A stretch of 64,000 nt of DNA, taken from assembly GCA_023213395.1 (NCBI GenBank), contig CM041465.1, forward strand, positions 178,691,741-178,755,740, in the 5' to 3' direction. The position numbers and the translations under genes were made by a program. A model generated the notes under the pieces. The model searched no databases. It worked only from the letters and a program-made list of their open reading frames with translations, and had not been told where the DNA came from. Below are positions 10,928 to 23,338 of the stretch, in pieces (the stretch's first letter is position 1; every line of letters starts with the position of its first letter). Origin of the DNA: Cycas panzhihuaensis (taxonomy: Eukaryota > Cycadophyta).

Positions 10928-12887
10928 ATGTTTGAATCCAAGTTGTTATGGTGAGGTAAAGATCATGTAAATGAAGATTTGAGCTTGTTTTGAGACTGTT
11001 CAGAAACATACATATGAAGAGCGACCTAGTTGGAATCCCTTTCAACCAATAAAGAGCATTACAACACCCGGTTTATTAAAAAAACCCTACACAGGGCCCC
11101 TTAATATATAATGCAAACATTGATTAAGGACCTAGCACTTATCAACACGAAAAGCCATTTGTTGAAAATCCATAAACTACCCAATGCACAATCGTCTGAA
11201 GAAAATCTCTAGCTGAACCTTACATGCAGTGATGGAGAAACCATACTATGTAAAGTCGCTCAATAGAGGAAGAAACTCTGTTTATCCACCCATAGAGACC
11301 TGGCCATCGTGCTTGCCTCATGTGATTGCATGTCTGCCTAAATCTATGCATGCTATATCATTGCTCTCCATTTGTCTTAATAATTGCCAAGATTATTGCT
11401 GCTACTTCATGGCCCCACTTACCCTATATTTAAGCCTTGCCTTGCTTTCATTGCCTCGTTCATGCACATGTTGCCCAAATGTTAGTCAAACTGCCAACTG
11501 AATTGCTCATGTCACACATATCTCATATTCATATTTAACGAAGATAAAAAAAAAAAAGGAAGGGTTTTAGAATGCAAAATAATTTGAAGCCCCAGTCAAG
11601 CTCATGTAGGAAGAAATCATCGGAAAAGAAGCAAAAATGGAGGATCAAAACCTGACACCACCTGTGCTTTACTCACTCAACCTTTGGTTTTGTCTCTGGC
11701 TTGGCTTGCAGTATATGACACCCTTTGTATCTTGTCTATTGTTCACCCAAGTTGCTCTACGACTAGTTGCACCTTCATTGTGATTAACAACCTAACATTG
11801 TCTTGAAGATCTCGATCTTTGCTTCATTAATTTTGTCATTAGTTTGTCAATCATTCGCATAGAATACATTTTCAGATCTGATAGAGCATTTATCAACTAG
11901 TAGGCAATCATATGGATAGACTATGTGACCTAGGGCTAAGTGACAAAAGGGGGCCAAAGTATTTTTCAAAGGGACTTCTCATTTTTTATAGTACCCTAAC
12001 ACATTTTCTTTCATAACTTTCTACCAAGATGTTAGAATTCAGTGTTGTCAATTACATTGGATTTATTATCTTAAGATGATCAAAATAGATGGTCACAAGG
12101 TATAGTTTGGAATTTAGATGCTTGTTATTTTAATCAGCAAAGTTCATGCAAATGCTTAAAACTTCATAAAAAGTTCATTTTATGACAATTTTCATATCCA
12201 ATTTCAAATATTATGTAGTTTTTCAACGTTCTTGATAGTATGGTAAAGTCATTTCTATATTTGGAAGCAAGAATAGATATGTTTGATTTAAATTTAAGCA
12301 AAAACTACTTATTTATGATAGTTTGAAAGCTTTTAAAGAATCCTTTTTACACTTATGAAAGTTCTTTCTTGCAAAATCACATATAGTATTTACTTGCTAG
12401 TAATTATATTATTGATTTTCTAATAGAAGATGTTACGTAAAAGTATATTTGGTTATTAGTAAACTTGGAGGCTTAAACTCCAAGTGATATTCATTTGTAT
12501 CCTTGAAGAACCACATAGGCTTCAAGGTGTATCATGCTCTTATCCTTGAAGGAACCATAAATCAGTTGTCTCAAATGAGAATGAAGAAACCACAAATTAG
12601 TTGCCTCAAATAGATTGTAGTTACTTTGGTACTCAACTCATTTTCTTAGAAGGCTTGGTCCCGAAATGAAGTTAACTAATGTTGATTTGAATGAGGCTCC
12701 TATTCAACTTGAGGTTGCATCAGCTAGTTAATCATATATTCTGGTAGATGGGCTTTTTTTTCATATGGACTTCAACAAATTTTGTTTGCAGCTTGCATAT
12801 ATAGTTAGTATAATATAGAGCCAATATTCATTTGTTCTAATAGACTTCTACATAATGTACAAATGTGACATTAAACATTTAGAGAGG

Positions 12888-13320
12888 TGTTAAAACATAG
12901 TGTTTAATGTATATTAATATTTAGTATATCTCTTATCTTAATTCTCTCATAAGTATTTTATATTGAGTTAATATATGTGCATATGATGCACATCTATTCA
13001 TGTAAATGTCTCATTGGTGGATATAAGGGTTATTTCACTTGATTGGACAAATATAAGGTCAAATGCATTATAAGTATGTATTCATACCCAATGCAATAAT
13101 TTGAAAGGTGATCATTTTCTCACATCGTTATTGTCTTTTGTATTGTACATACTTTATCTTTCATGTATTTATTTATTATTTTATTATTATTTGCCTCATA
13201 CTTGTATCTTATTTCATATTCATATTTTCATTATGATTTCAAAGGTAATCTTTGAATCTTTATTTTGACATTGCCATCCATGTATATTGATTTATGTGTT
13301 ATAATATATTATATGAGAGG
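12888..13320 (+). repeat. K2 putative 3' LTR
   Basis: The TGTTAAAACATAG start follows a purine-rich run. The first 25 bases match the K1 LTR start closely, and then the two diverge, with weak similarity around the GATGCACA..TCTAT segment. The end is unknown. Confidence 0.35.
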
Positions 13321-13924
13321 AACATTTTACAACTCTATAACCCCTAGGTTTGGTGGGAAAAATGAAATGATTTTAAAATAAGGGGAAAATACCTCTCTTA
13401 TTCTCTTCTTTTTATATTATCACTATAAATGTTGGACTACTGACACAAGGGAAGAAAAAAAGTTTTCTTATCATCCTTTATATACCTTCAAAACTATAGG
13501 ATCCTTAGTATTATATACACTTGAAACGATAGAAATAGGATAAACATAAGTTATAAGTTGAGCATAATAATTAGATTATAATTACTCTTAGTCATGCTAT
13601 GAAATCTCTAATCTTTATGGTCTTACTCAATCCATAAAATTCTTGATCCAAATTCCTTGAGAATTTTAAGAGTGGGATACACTCTTTGAGGCATGCTTTT
13701 CCTCTCTTGTCTTAGTAAGTTCTTCCTTACCTTATTATTTAAAAAATTGAATACATAAGAGTAGAGTTCCCATGCTTATATTCTTCAAGTTTTGAGTATT
13801 TTATGGAGAAATTACTTGTTAATTTTGTATTATTCTTTATAATTATATACTATTTACCTGTGTTGTATGGCTATTTAAAAAATAATTATTCCATGTTGTT
13901 AGATGTAAATTATAGTGGGAAGGA
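13321..13924. other. AT-rich spacer before element E1
   Basis: No recognisable gene. The final bases, GTGGGAAGGA, look like a polypurine tract abutting the E1 LTR at 13925. This may be chance, or may mean that another element once shared this LTR. Confidence 0.4.
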
Positions 13925-14316
13925 TGTTACATGAAAATTTGGCACTAGGAAAAAATGGTTAAGCTAACACTTTGATAAGAACACTTGGTTGGTTAGTGTT
14001 AGCCATTAATCTTCATGTACGGGTCACTTATGTCTGCTAATAGGAATTAAGGTTATTCTTCTCACTAATTGTATCTTGTGCAAAGGGGCGTCTCTTGCCT
14101 ATTTAGCCCATTTATTATAAAAGGGGTTGTTCAATTTGGTGTTATTTTGAACACTATACTTCACCTTCTTTTTAGTGATCTTTGTGCTTTATTAGTGAAC
14201 TTGTGTCCTCTTTCTTTGTAATTCACTCTTTAAGTGATGATAAAATACTGCTAATTTTGCTCAATATCTATGTGTTTTTGCTTAAGTTAAAGAATCATTA
14301 GAGGGAGACCATTTCA
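13925..14316 (+). repeat. E1 5' LTR
   Basis: It runs from TGTTACATGAAAATT to CCATTTCA, 392 bases, with TG and CA ends, and is followed two bases later by the primer site. The first 85 bases match the putative 3' LTR start at 46072. Confidence 0.75.
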
Positions 14317-14318
14317 AG

Positions 14319-14330
14319 TGGTATTAGAGC
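14319..14330 (+). other. E1 primer-binding site, initiator tRNA(Met) type
   Basis: TGGTATTAGAGC has one transition relative to TGGTATCAGAGC. Its place directly after the LTR marks the element as plus-strand. Confidence 0.75.
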
Positions 14331-14395
14331 TAGTTTTTAGATCCTTAAGAAGTATTAATTCAAAGGGGATTTTTTTCCCCCTTGGTATATCATTA

Positions 14396-14760
14396 TGTTA
14401 CGTAACCTTCTGAGGTGAATAACATATAAACATCTAGTTACGCAGTTAAGATGGTATAGGTTAAGGGCATTTATTGATAGGTGTGCATGAGTCACATATC
14501 TCGACTAATGACATTAAAAGCCACATGGGCCTCCAATAGGATATTAGGAAATAACAACCACTTTTGTCTATTTAAAGTCATACATTTGTAAAGAAGGGAT
14601 TTATGTAATAATCTTCTCTAATAAGATTGTACTCACATACATTTACTCTTTGGTGTTTATTAAGCTTTCTTGTACCCTGAGTTGTGCACATTTAATAAAA
14701 AAACTATTTGCACTCTCTTATTGCCTATTTGAAGTAAAAGTTGTAGGTTGGATCGTAACA
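14396..14760 (+). repeat. E2 5' LTR
   Basis: 365 bases from TGTTACGTAACC to GGATCGTAACA. The hexamer TGTTAC at the start is the reverse complement of GTAACA at the end. It is similar throughout to 26210-26587. Confidence 0.9.
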
Positions 14761-14762
14761 AG

Positions 14763-14774
14763 TGGTATTAGAGT
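14763..14774 (+). other. E2 primer-binding site
   Basis: TGGTATTAGAGT lies two bases after the LTR and has two transitions relative to the initiator tRNA(Met) complement. Confidence 0.75.
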
Positions 14775-16235
14775 AAATCCATGTTAATCTAGTGAGAAGA
14801 TTCAATAATCACAAAGGAAGTTTTTTTTTTTCCTTTTCCCCTAATGAATTTTTAAACCCTCCCCTGCTAATAATTTTTATTTAAGTTCTATTCTATTTAA
14901 TTCTGCTATTTGATGCAAGTGGGCAATACATCTCAAAGTCAACAAATCCCACCCTCCTTTCCTTAGAGTTTAGGTAGAGACCTTGTGTTGAGGGTCTATA
15001 AACATCATGGGGATCTATTGTTATTGGCTAAGCATAATTGGGTATATGTCATTGTTTGAAGTGAGGTGTGAATTGCATCAATACTTATGCCTCAGGTAGA
15101 AACCAACTATGGACTTATGCCTCCACATACCCTCAGGTATATAGAAGGAACCTTATAACTTATAAGCTCTCTCTCTAATCTAGTGTAGGTAAATTATTGA
15201 TCATTCATCCCTTTATGGTGCACATGTTAATGGTCAATGCCCGAGAAGCTACTTTGCACAAATACCTCTACATGGCTATAGACCTTACAAGGATGGTTTT
15301 TCCTCCATAGGAAGTGCCCTAGGATATTATGTTAAGCTACAATAATGACAAAAAAGTTTATCACAAGGCCTCCAAAGCCAAACACTCCCATATCGATGTT
15401 TGGTAAGTTCTCCTATCACCTATAGTCTATTATTTCATAAACACCTCATACATAAATCCTAGGTTTACTGCACCTTTATTAATTAAGCTGAGAACTACCA
15501 TAAATTTGTGACCATAAGTTATCATTAAGTAAATCAGTCACAATACCCTATTCAGATAGTATATTCGATAGTAAAACAATCCTATAGATTACATCAGGAT
15601 TATTAAATCACAACATATTAGGTAATCTACCTAGTTTGACTCTCAAGAATTTTTTAGTATAGCAAATAATTAAACACACAAGCTTAGAATTCCTAACCAA
15701 ACCTTCCACAACATCTACAACTTGATCCACTTGAGTTGAGTCCAGTTTTGCAATCCACTTAAAAAAAAAGAAAAAAGAAAAAAAGAAAGGGGCATAACTT
15801 TATTTATTCTTCTTGGATTTAAACAAGCCTTATATTATTAGACTCGTAAAAAAAGAAAAGACCTAAAAATTGACCCTATCAATTTTTGCATCTTATTTTA
15901 ATCAATATTTTGTGCTAACTAATGTCCACTAGGTTATTTTCAACTATTTGTTTCGGGGAAAACTAACTTACAAGCACCCCATAGGTCCCATTAACCTCAA
16001 TTTCTCACTTACTACTCATCTACATCATTATGAAGAGCTCATTATACTTATTCACAAGTACTAGGTAATTTTCTTTCTTAATTTTTAGGGTGAACAATGT
16101 ATAGGCACCTTGCACCCTATCCCCTCTCTAACCCTTTTATATATCCCCACTCATTTAACACCCATTCTTCTTATCTCTCCAACTTTTTGTATTCCTTTCT
16201 TCTCACCATTCCTTGCCTTGTTAAGACTTATTTTA
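14775..16235 (+). other. E2 untranslated leader
   Basis: No coding similarity. The segment 14920-15420 aligns with 26650-27130 (E1 leader), for example in GGTAGAGACC..TGTTG..GGTCTATAAA. The pyrimidine-rich end near 16120-16230 aligns with 27830-27950 and, reversed, with the E3 leader near 21730-21860. This confirms a common leader in the three elements. Confidence 0.6.
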
Positions 16236-16842
16236 TAATGAGTTAATCTAAATGCCTTTCATCTTTGAAAACTCAATTTGTCAATATATAGTAGGATACA
16301 ACTAAGCTATCATTGGACCATACAAACCTTACCAAACTAGTTATATCTATAAATAATCAAATCTCTAACTTTCTCTCAATAACTAGTTCTAACTCTTCTA
16401 GTATGTCCCAAACTGGAGGATCCCAAGGTGGCATCCCACCTCCCTAGTCTACACACCAATAATTATTCAATTATAAGATTAATATACCAATCTTTGATCT
16501 AGATCTCAATAGGGATGTCACTCATAATTATATTAACAAGTTAGATTCCTATTTTGTACTCAACCTCCTATCCAAATCTGATCATCTAACTTTTGCCTCC
16601 ATCCACTTGGAAGGCAAAGCTCACCATTGGTATAAATGTTGGACCTATGAGTACTCATCTAATTAGATGTGGGACTAATTCTATAAATGTTTTCTTCAGC
16701 AATATGAAGAGACATGGAACTATTATTTTTTAGTCAATTGATGTGACTACGATAAACCATGTCAATCAAGGCTTACAAAGAGGAGTTCCAAGTAATTTAG
16801 ACTTGAGTCAACCAACACTTGGACAAACAAACATTGGTTGAA
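16236..16842 (+). pseudogene. E2 gag, left part
   Basis: Broken frames give a Ty3/gypsy capsid-type sequence: INIPIFDLDLNRDV, then FASIHLEGKAHHWYKCW, then QQYEETWNYYF, and finally VNQHLDKQTLVE. Similarity to the E3 gag stops at 16842, exactly where the LTR of E3 begins, and resumes at 23339. Stops are frequent, many explicable as C-to-T or G-to-A changes. The protein would have formed the virus-like particle. Confidence 0.75.
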
Positions 16843-17259
16843 TACAACAATCTGATCCATGGGTTTCCCATAAAAGAATATCTTCTAAAGAAACTATAAG
16901 CTCAAGAGATATCTATTAAGAATTTAATAGTAAAATTACATCAAAGGAGTGTAAGGAAGCTTAATGATCACCAAAGATAAGATGTACTCTTGTACAATCT
17001 CAAAAGATAATAATATAGCATAAGTGTTCTTTTTATAATTGCTTGGCCTTATATAAGCAAAAATGACTACTAACTCTAGTATCCTATTGGCAGACCATGG
17101 GCCCTTCAATCCTATTGGTAGAGATATGTGACAAGTACATATGAATTAACAATTATCCTTAACCATCTCTTCCTTAATCATATGGTTATGGTTTTAGTAT
17201 TAACCTTCTCCATGCAATCAGATGCTTTTGTGCCATTAACCTTGGAATGTTCCTTAATA
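16843..17259 (-). repeat. E3 3' LTR
   Basis: 417 bases on the minus strand, from TATTAAGGAACATTCC to the decayed end ..GTTGTA. It aligns end to end with 22922-23338. The first two bases are TA in both copies rather than the usual TG. Confidence 0.93.
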
Positions 17260-17261
17260 AG

Positions 17262-20200
17262 TCCCTCTCCATGAGACATTGAGTCATCGAAGTGCTGAAG
17301 GTATAGATGTTGCTGAATAAATTATTTTGACTCCCATGTTGCTTCATTAAGGTCACAACCAACCTACTATATTAAGTACTTGGAAATGGTTCTATTCTAG
17401 AGATGGAATTGGTGAGAAACTAGAATGCCCCTTAAAGGAATCATAAGGGTTTCTTCTTCATGGAGGATAGGTAGGGTTGTTTGAGGGATAATAACTTTTT
17501 TGAGATATTTCTTTAAGCATGACACATGGAAGACATTGTGGATTTTAGAGTTAGAGGGAAGGTCCAGAGCATATGCGACTTTATAAATTCTTTAGAGAAC
17601 TTTATAGGGATCATAAAAATGAGGGCTTAGTTTATAGGATTTCTTATGGTAAAGGAATTATTGCTTATAAGGCTAGAGACAAAGGAAGACCAAATCACCC
17701 ATAACAAATCCTCTTTCAGACCAGTAGTGGTAAGCCAATTGCTTCATTCAATTTTGAGCAGTTGCTAGGTTTTGCTTAAGAGTGTATAAAATTTAGTCCA
17801 TGTCTTGAAGTTTTTACTGTACTCCTACAGTTTAAAGATTGGTAGCCAGTCTATGATGTGAAGGTGGAGGATATCCATAGAGAGTTATAAATGGGGTCAT
17901 CCCAATGGAAGAATAATGGGAAGAATTATACCAATATTTTGTTATTACAAACTAAGAAGTCCAATGATTTTGATGGTTTGAGACAAAGTAGTGTAGGTAT
18001 GTTTCTAATATTTTATTAAAGACCTTTGATTATCCATCTGTTTGGAGATGATATGATGAGCTCATATTAAAAGAAGTTCTAGATGCCTGAAAAAGATCTT
18101 GCTAAAATATGCTCGTAAATTTTGGATCACGGTTAGAGACAATGATGGATGGGAAGCCGTGACGATAAAAGATAAATTGGATGTAGAGATCATCTAGCTG
18201 GGGAACTTTATAAATTGTATGAACTAATAAGAAGTAAGCATACTTAGTCAAGTAATCGATGATGAACCAAATTGAGTCATATCCTGCAGGTAATGATAAT
18301 CTAGTAATAAAATCCATGGTAATATCTTACAATTTACCTTAGAAAAATTTCAAGGGTTAAAAGAAGATAGGTTGGGCTTTGGTCTCTACCTTATTTTGGT
18401 GGTATGATTTATATTTTGAGATATACATAAGGATAGTGGATTTTATGTGGGGTTAGTAGAAGTCTAATCAAATTTAGCAGTGCATTTTATCAAACCTGGA
18501 GTGACTACCAAGAGGGATATTATGGTATTTGACTAAGATGTGGAGAATGAATGGCGATGTTAGATGGATAAAAATGTGATTTTGATATAGAAGATAATTA
18601 CTATGCAAAGTCTAGTCTTAATGATTCTTGACTTTATTGGACCATGCAGCAAAATCATCTTGGGATTCTTTGTCATGGATAAGGTCTTCTAGCCAAGAGG
18701 GTTAGGGGAGGGAGATGGCTTGAATAGTTGGGTCTACTAGAAGATAAGAAAGAGCATCTTTGATGATATTATTCTTGCCCTTTTTATAAGAGATAAAAAA
18801 GTCAAAAACCTGAAGTCTATTGACCCACTTAGCCTATTCCTCTAATAGAACTAGTTGGTCTAATAGCCATTGGAGGCTATGATGGTCAGTCAAATTGGTG
18901 AACTTAAATCTAATCAGATATTAGTTCTACTTATCTACTGCATGGAGAATAGCCCTAATTTCCTTTTGATATATTGAAAGGAGACACTTATGGTCTTTGA
19001 GTTTATGGCTTTCAAATGCAATGGGATAGAAATTTTACATGAGGATAACTCCTAGCCCAACTCCAAAGGCATCACATTCTAATTAAAAAAGTGTGGTGAG
19101 GATTATTATGGAGGATATGAGTATTTTTAGGTGATTGAATGTGTATCCAATGCTTGGTGAGAATTGAAACAAATCTTTATATAGTAAGTTTATAGAGGGG
19201 CTACTATAAAAGCATAATTTTTGAAAAAATGATAGTAAAATTTAGTAAATCTAAGGAAAACCTATAATTATGTGAGGTTTTTCAGCATGGGTCACTAAGT
19301 AATTACTAATATTTTATTAACATCTACTCATACTCCTTTCATGGAGATGATATACCCTAAGTATTGTAATTTAGTTTTGCCAATTTTTCATTTGGACATT
19401 TTGGCATATAATTGGTTTTGCTTGAGAATCTATAAGGTAAACTCTAAATGTTGGACATATAGGGCCATGGTGGTATAGTAGATGAGTATATTATCAAATA
19501 AAATAAGGATGGATTTTTGAAGGTTGGACGCAAAGATTTTATTCATTAGGGCTTAAAAGGTAGCATGAACATCACATAACATAAAGAGCATGACTTGAAA
19601 TTCAAAATAGCCATGGTGGGTTCTGAAAGTCATTTTATGCTTATCCTCTCGTGCTATAGGAATTTGATGATACCCTGATTGTAAGTCTAGTTTTGAGAAA
19701 AATATAGCCCCATGGATTTCATCCAACATGTCATCTATTTTGGGGGTTAGGAACTTATTCTTAATAATGAGTTTATTAAGTTCTCTATAATCAATGTAGA
19801 GCCAAAAGGAATCATCTTTGTTTTGAACAAGTATAATAGGTGCAACATAAGGGCTCTTACTAGGTTGAATGTTGCTCATATCTAGGAGTTCAGTTGTGAT
19901 ACACTCAATCTCATTCTTTTAAAAATATGAGTTTTGGTATGGTCATAAGCTAATGGGGTTGTGTGGGTTCTTTAATTCAATAGTGTGGTGGAATCCATGA
20001 TCTAGGGAAAGGCTACCTAGTCGAGGACAAAAAATAGATTGGTACTTGGTGAGGATTGTTTGAATATCTAGATGAATGTCTGGCTATAGTTGAATATTGT
20101 TGATTTGGACAATATAACCAAGACTCCCATTGAGTTACTCATTTGCTTAAGAGACATTAGTTTGTTTGGTGGGGACTAGAGACCATATAATTTATGCGTT

Positions 20201-20742
20201 TATCCAAATTGGTCTTTAAATATCATAAAGGGATTGTTTGGAGACTTATTGGTACTTTAAGTTCCTAAGGTTTAGAGCCATTAGATGCCTAGGACTATGT
20301 CTAAGCCCCCAATAGATAAGGCATAAAAGTCAGATCAAAGGTAATAAGTGATAATTTAAACTTGAAGATTTTGAATAACCCCAACACAATGAAGGCTATA
20401 ATGACTAGGTAGAGAGCAATTGAAACCTATTTTTGGTTTAATGTATAGGATCAATTACTTGGTGACTACAATATTAAGGAAGTTCAGTGACATACCACTA
20501 TTGATTAAGATTGTAATGGGGATCTTCCTCAAAGTCCCTCGTAGATGTAATTGGTCTAGGTAAGTAGAAGAGAAAATAATAGATATGGAAGGTTCAAGGG
20601 TGGGGTCAAGTTCTAATGGTGGAGGGGACTCTAGTAGAGGTTCTTCTTCACCTTCATCTTCTAAATTAGAAATAGGATCAATGGTAAATATTACTTTTCT
20701 AGCTTTGTAAACTCTACCATGCCTATTAAACCATGTTTCCAT
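17262..20742 (-). pseudogene. E3 pol: protease, RT, RNase H, integrase, chromodomain
   Basis: In minus-strand order: the aspartic protease LINSGMSLNFLNI (about 20460-20510), in which the catalytic Asp of D-S-G reads Asn; RT (19879 downward) with [27 protein letters not shown] and FSKLDLQSGYHQIPI; the polymerase motif reading LFDNILIYY, so the second catalytic Asp is Asn; RNase H (about 18780-19330); the integrase core (18317 downward) with MDFITRLSLPAGYDSIW and HGFPSIIVSNRDPKF; and a chromodomain near 17290-17400 with EATWESK and FIQQHLY. Several stops divide the frames. The order protease-RT-RNase H-integrase-chromodomain defines a chromovirus. Confidence 0.85.
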
Positions 20743-20759
20743 ACACTAAGTATAGAGGC

Positions 20760-21687
20760 CTACTTTCTTGTGTCTATGTACCTCCAATGTGGGAACCCTT
20801 ATTAATGACTGCTCTACTGGTGAATGTTCTACTCGTTGTTCTACTGGTTATCTTCTATAGTCATCTATTCAGAACCTTGGGAGCCTATAAGGATCTAATT
20901 ACCTTGGGTGACTAGACCATGTTAATTCTCTTCTAAAGCTACTTATTCATTCTACTACAAATTTTGCTTCTATTACCTTAGTTACATTAATAACATCCTT
21001 AAGGTTGGGAAGAGAGATGGTCTTTAGCCTCATTTATATTTGATCTTTCAATCTAGTTATATAGGTTTTAATAAGTGTCTACTTATTAAGATGTTGAGTG
21101 ACTTGATTATGAATTGCTTAAAATTTATTAATATATGCTTCAATCGAGGTAGGCTATCTTAGTTGGGTTAACTGGCTAAAAAATAATTAGTTTCAAGTTT
21201 CCTCATACTGCTAAAAAAAATATTTGCAAAAACGCATCCCATGTTTGGTTTGCATAACACTCCTTACCCAATCATTTGTGCTAGTGGTGTGCTTTGCCTT
21301 TCAAATGAGTGGAGGCAAATATCATCTAATTTATATGGGATATTTTCTTAAGCATGAAGTATGAGTCCAACCTATTGATATAAGTACGAGTAGCATCTTT
21401 GTTAAAACCCAGATCAAAGATGGGTATATTGATTTTATGATTAAAAGTTTGTTGACAAATAATTTGTGGGGTGAGGTTCCACCTTAAGAAGTTCTGCCTT
21501 GAGAGGTACTGGATATAGTTGTTGATGAGAGAATGGGGAGTTGTATATTGAGGTCATAAAAATGTTGTGTTATTTGAGTGATTTACTCTTTTAAATTTGT
21601 AAAGTTTTTACTAAGCTCCACTTTGAGATTTATGACATTAGTTTCCAAAGAAGAAATGTGCTTGCCTTGGTTGGATGGTGCCATCAT
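20760..21687 (-). pseudogene. E3 gag
   Basis: Starting at ATG 21687, the sequence reads MMAPSNQGKHISSLETNVIN, a heptad-like coiled-coil segment, then INIPIFDLGFNKDATRTYIN, FASTHLKGKAHH, VTQHLNKQTLI and VIEAKFVVE, matching the E2 and E1 gag pieces block by block. It holds multiple stops. This copy serves as the reference for recognising the interrupted gag pieces of E1 and E2. No convincing zinc knuckle is visible at its end. Confidence 0.75.
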
Positions 21688-22907
21688 ATAAGTCGACTAA
21701 AAGGGACCATTACGAAGTGGGATATAGTGAGAAGAAAGGAATATTAGAGGTGGGAGAGGTTATATAATACAAGTATTTTAAAGAAGTAGGCATTGACGAG
21801 AAAAGGGACAAGAGGGAAGAAATAGGAAATTAGAGTGTCAATAGACTATTGACCCCAAATTTTAAGCAATATAGTCACCTAATACACTAATATGAGCACG
21901 AAAAGCTCATCAAAATAAGATAGGTGAGTTGTCAGTAAGAATGTAAGGTGGTGGGACCTACAGGATGCTTGTATATTATTATTCCCAAAATTTAATGGTT
22001 AAAATTAACCTAATAAAATTTTGTCAATGTGACATGCTGATCAAAATAAGATAGGTAAAATTTAATATTAGTTTTGAGGTTATTATTATTATTATTTTTA
22101 ATGGTAATTTCAATGGTTTAGGATGTTTTAGATTCTGATAAGTATTGATAAAGTTATGGCCTTCTCTTTATAGGTTCATAGTGTAAGGGCCAAATATAAA
22201 GTAGTAATTCAACTAATTTAGTTTTATCGTGTGAGTGGAACTTTCAGATTGAATAAGATCTACTAGACTCTGACACTAGGATTGCTTAATTCTATGGGCC
22301 TTACGATAAACTTCTCTATCGATTTTATAATTTAGTCTAATATCTTAGGGCACTAGCTACAGAAGAAGGACCATCTCCATAAGGTCTACAACCATGTAGA
22401 GGTGTTCATACAAAGTGACTTCTAGATATTAACCGCTAACCCATGCACTATAGAGGATAAACAATCAAAGGTTTACCTGTTTTAAGTAAGGAAGAGAAAC
22501 CTATAAGGGGTCCTTCTATATACCTAATGGTATGTAGAGGCTCAATTCTATATATGAGTTTTGTCTAAGGCTTGATTTAATGGAGTTAACTGAAGTCCTT
22601 TATGCAAGGGTAGAAAAGCCACATTATGCTTAGCCTAGAATGATAAATCCTTTATGATATTTAAAGACCCTCAGGATAAGGTCTCTACCTATGGTGGGTA
22701 GTTACCATGTAGAATTATCTACCTAGGAACTAAGGGAGGAGTGAGAGGGAATGGAAAGGGTAGTTGCCAAGTAGCATTATCCACCCTTTAATAAAAGCTG
22801 AAATGATAAAAATTAAAACTCAAAGAGAGAAGTTACTAGAGTCACTCAGGGGGGTAGAGGAGTTCCCTTTTTCAACTTTTGATTTCTCTATAGGGTTGTC
22901 AATCCTT
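21688..22907 (-). other. E3 untranslated leader
   Basis: No coding similarity is seen. On the minus strand it is pyrimidine-rich just before gag (about 21730-21860), as in E1 and E2, and it shares with them the segment near GGGGTCAATAG (about 21840-21855). Confidence 0.6.
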
Positions 22908-22919
22908 GCTTTCATACCA
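22908..22919 (-). other. E3 primer-binding site
   Basis: The minus strand reads TGGTATGAAAGC, two bases inside the 5' LTR, a two-base variant of the initiator tRNA(Met) complement. It fixes the orientation of E3. Confidence 0.8.
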
Positions 22920-22921
22920 CT

Positions 22922-23338
22922 TGTAATGATCTGTCCCATGGGTAGTACATAAAAGAACACTTTATGAAGAAACTAAAAGCTCAAGAGCTCTCTATCAAGG
23001 ATTGAATAGCAAAATCACATCAAAGGAGATCAAGGAAGCTTAATAATCACCAAAGATAAGATGTACTCTCATATAGTCTCAAAAAATAATAATATAACAT
23101 AAGTGTTCCTTTTATAATTGCTTGGCCTTATATAAGCAAAAATAGTCACTAACTCTAGTATTCTATTGGCAAACCATGGGCTCTCCAATCCCATTAGCGA
23201 AGATATGGAACTAGTGCACATGAATTAACAATTGTACTTAGCCTTCCCTTCCTTAATAATGTGGTTGTGGCTTTAGCATTAACCTTCTCCATACGATCAA
23301 ATTCTCTTGTGATATTAACCTTGGAATGTTCCTTAATA
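22922..23338 (-). repeat. E3 5' LTR
   Basis: 417 bases, ending (minus strand) in ..GATCATTACA next to the primer site. It aligns gaplessly with the left LTR. Confidence 0.95.

Larger units (their letters stand above)
10916..13320 (+). mobile_element. K2: second copy of the uncoded LTR-element family
   Basis: It begins with TGTTATCAGAGC, one mismatch from the initiator-tRNA(Met) primer site, and reaches a purine-rich AGAGAGG followed at 12888 by TGTTAAAACATAGTG, nearly the same as the putative LTR start of K1 at 2213. Blocks at 11950-12300 and 12780-12887 resemble 1040-1400 and 1920-2212. No gag or pol is seen. A short perfect hairpin (CTTGGAG / CTCCAAG) sits near 12464-12484. Confidence 0.4.
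16843..23338 (-). mobile_element. E3: Ty3/gypsy chromovirus, minus strand, inserted in E2 gag
   Basis: The two LTRs are exactly 417 bases each and align without gaps at about 83% identity (69 mismatches by hand count). They are flanked by a perfect TTGAA duplication (16838-16842 and 23339-23343). The primer site lies at 22908-22919 and a purine-rich tract (minus strand) abuts 17259. Between them, on the minus strand, run leader, gag, protease, RT, RNase H, integrase and chromodomain. At 6.5 kb it is the most complete chromovirus copy in the window, though it has many stops. LTR divergence exceeds that of E4 and E5, so it is the older insertion by that measure. Confidence 0.95.

Noticed and set aside
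16843-17000. Apparent continuation of E2 gag (IHGFPIKEYLLKK)
   Set aside because: The DNA is the E3 LTR: it aligns gaplessly with 22922-23338, and the true gag continues after the TTGAA duplication at 23339.
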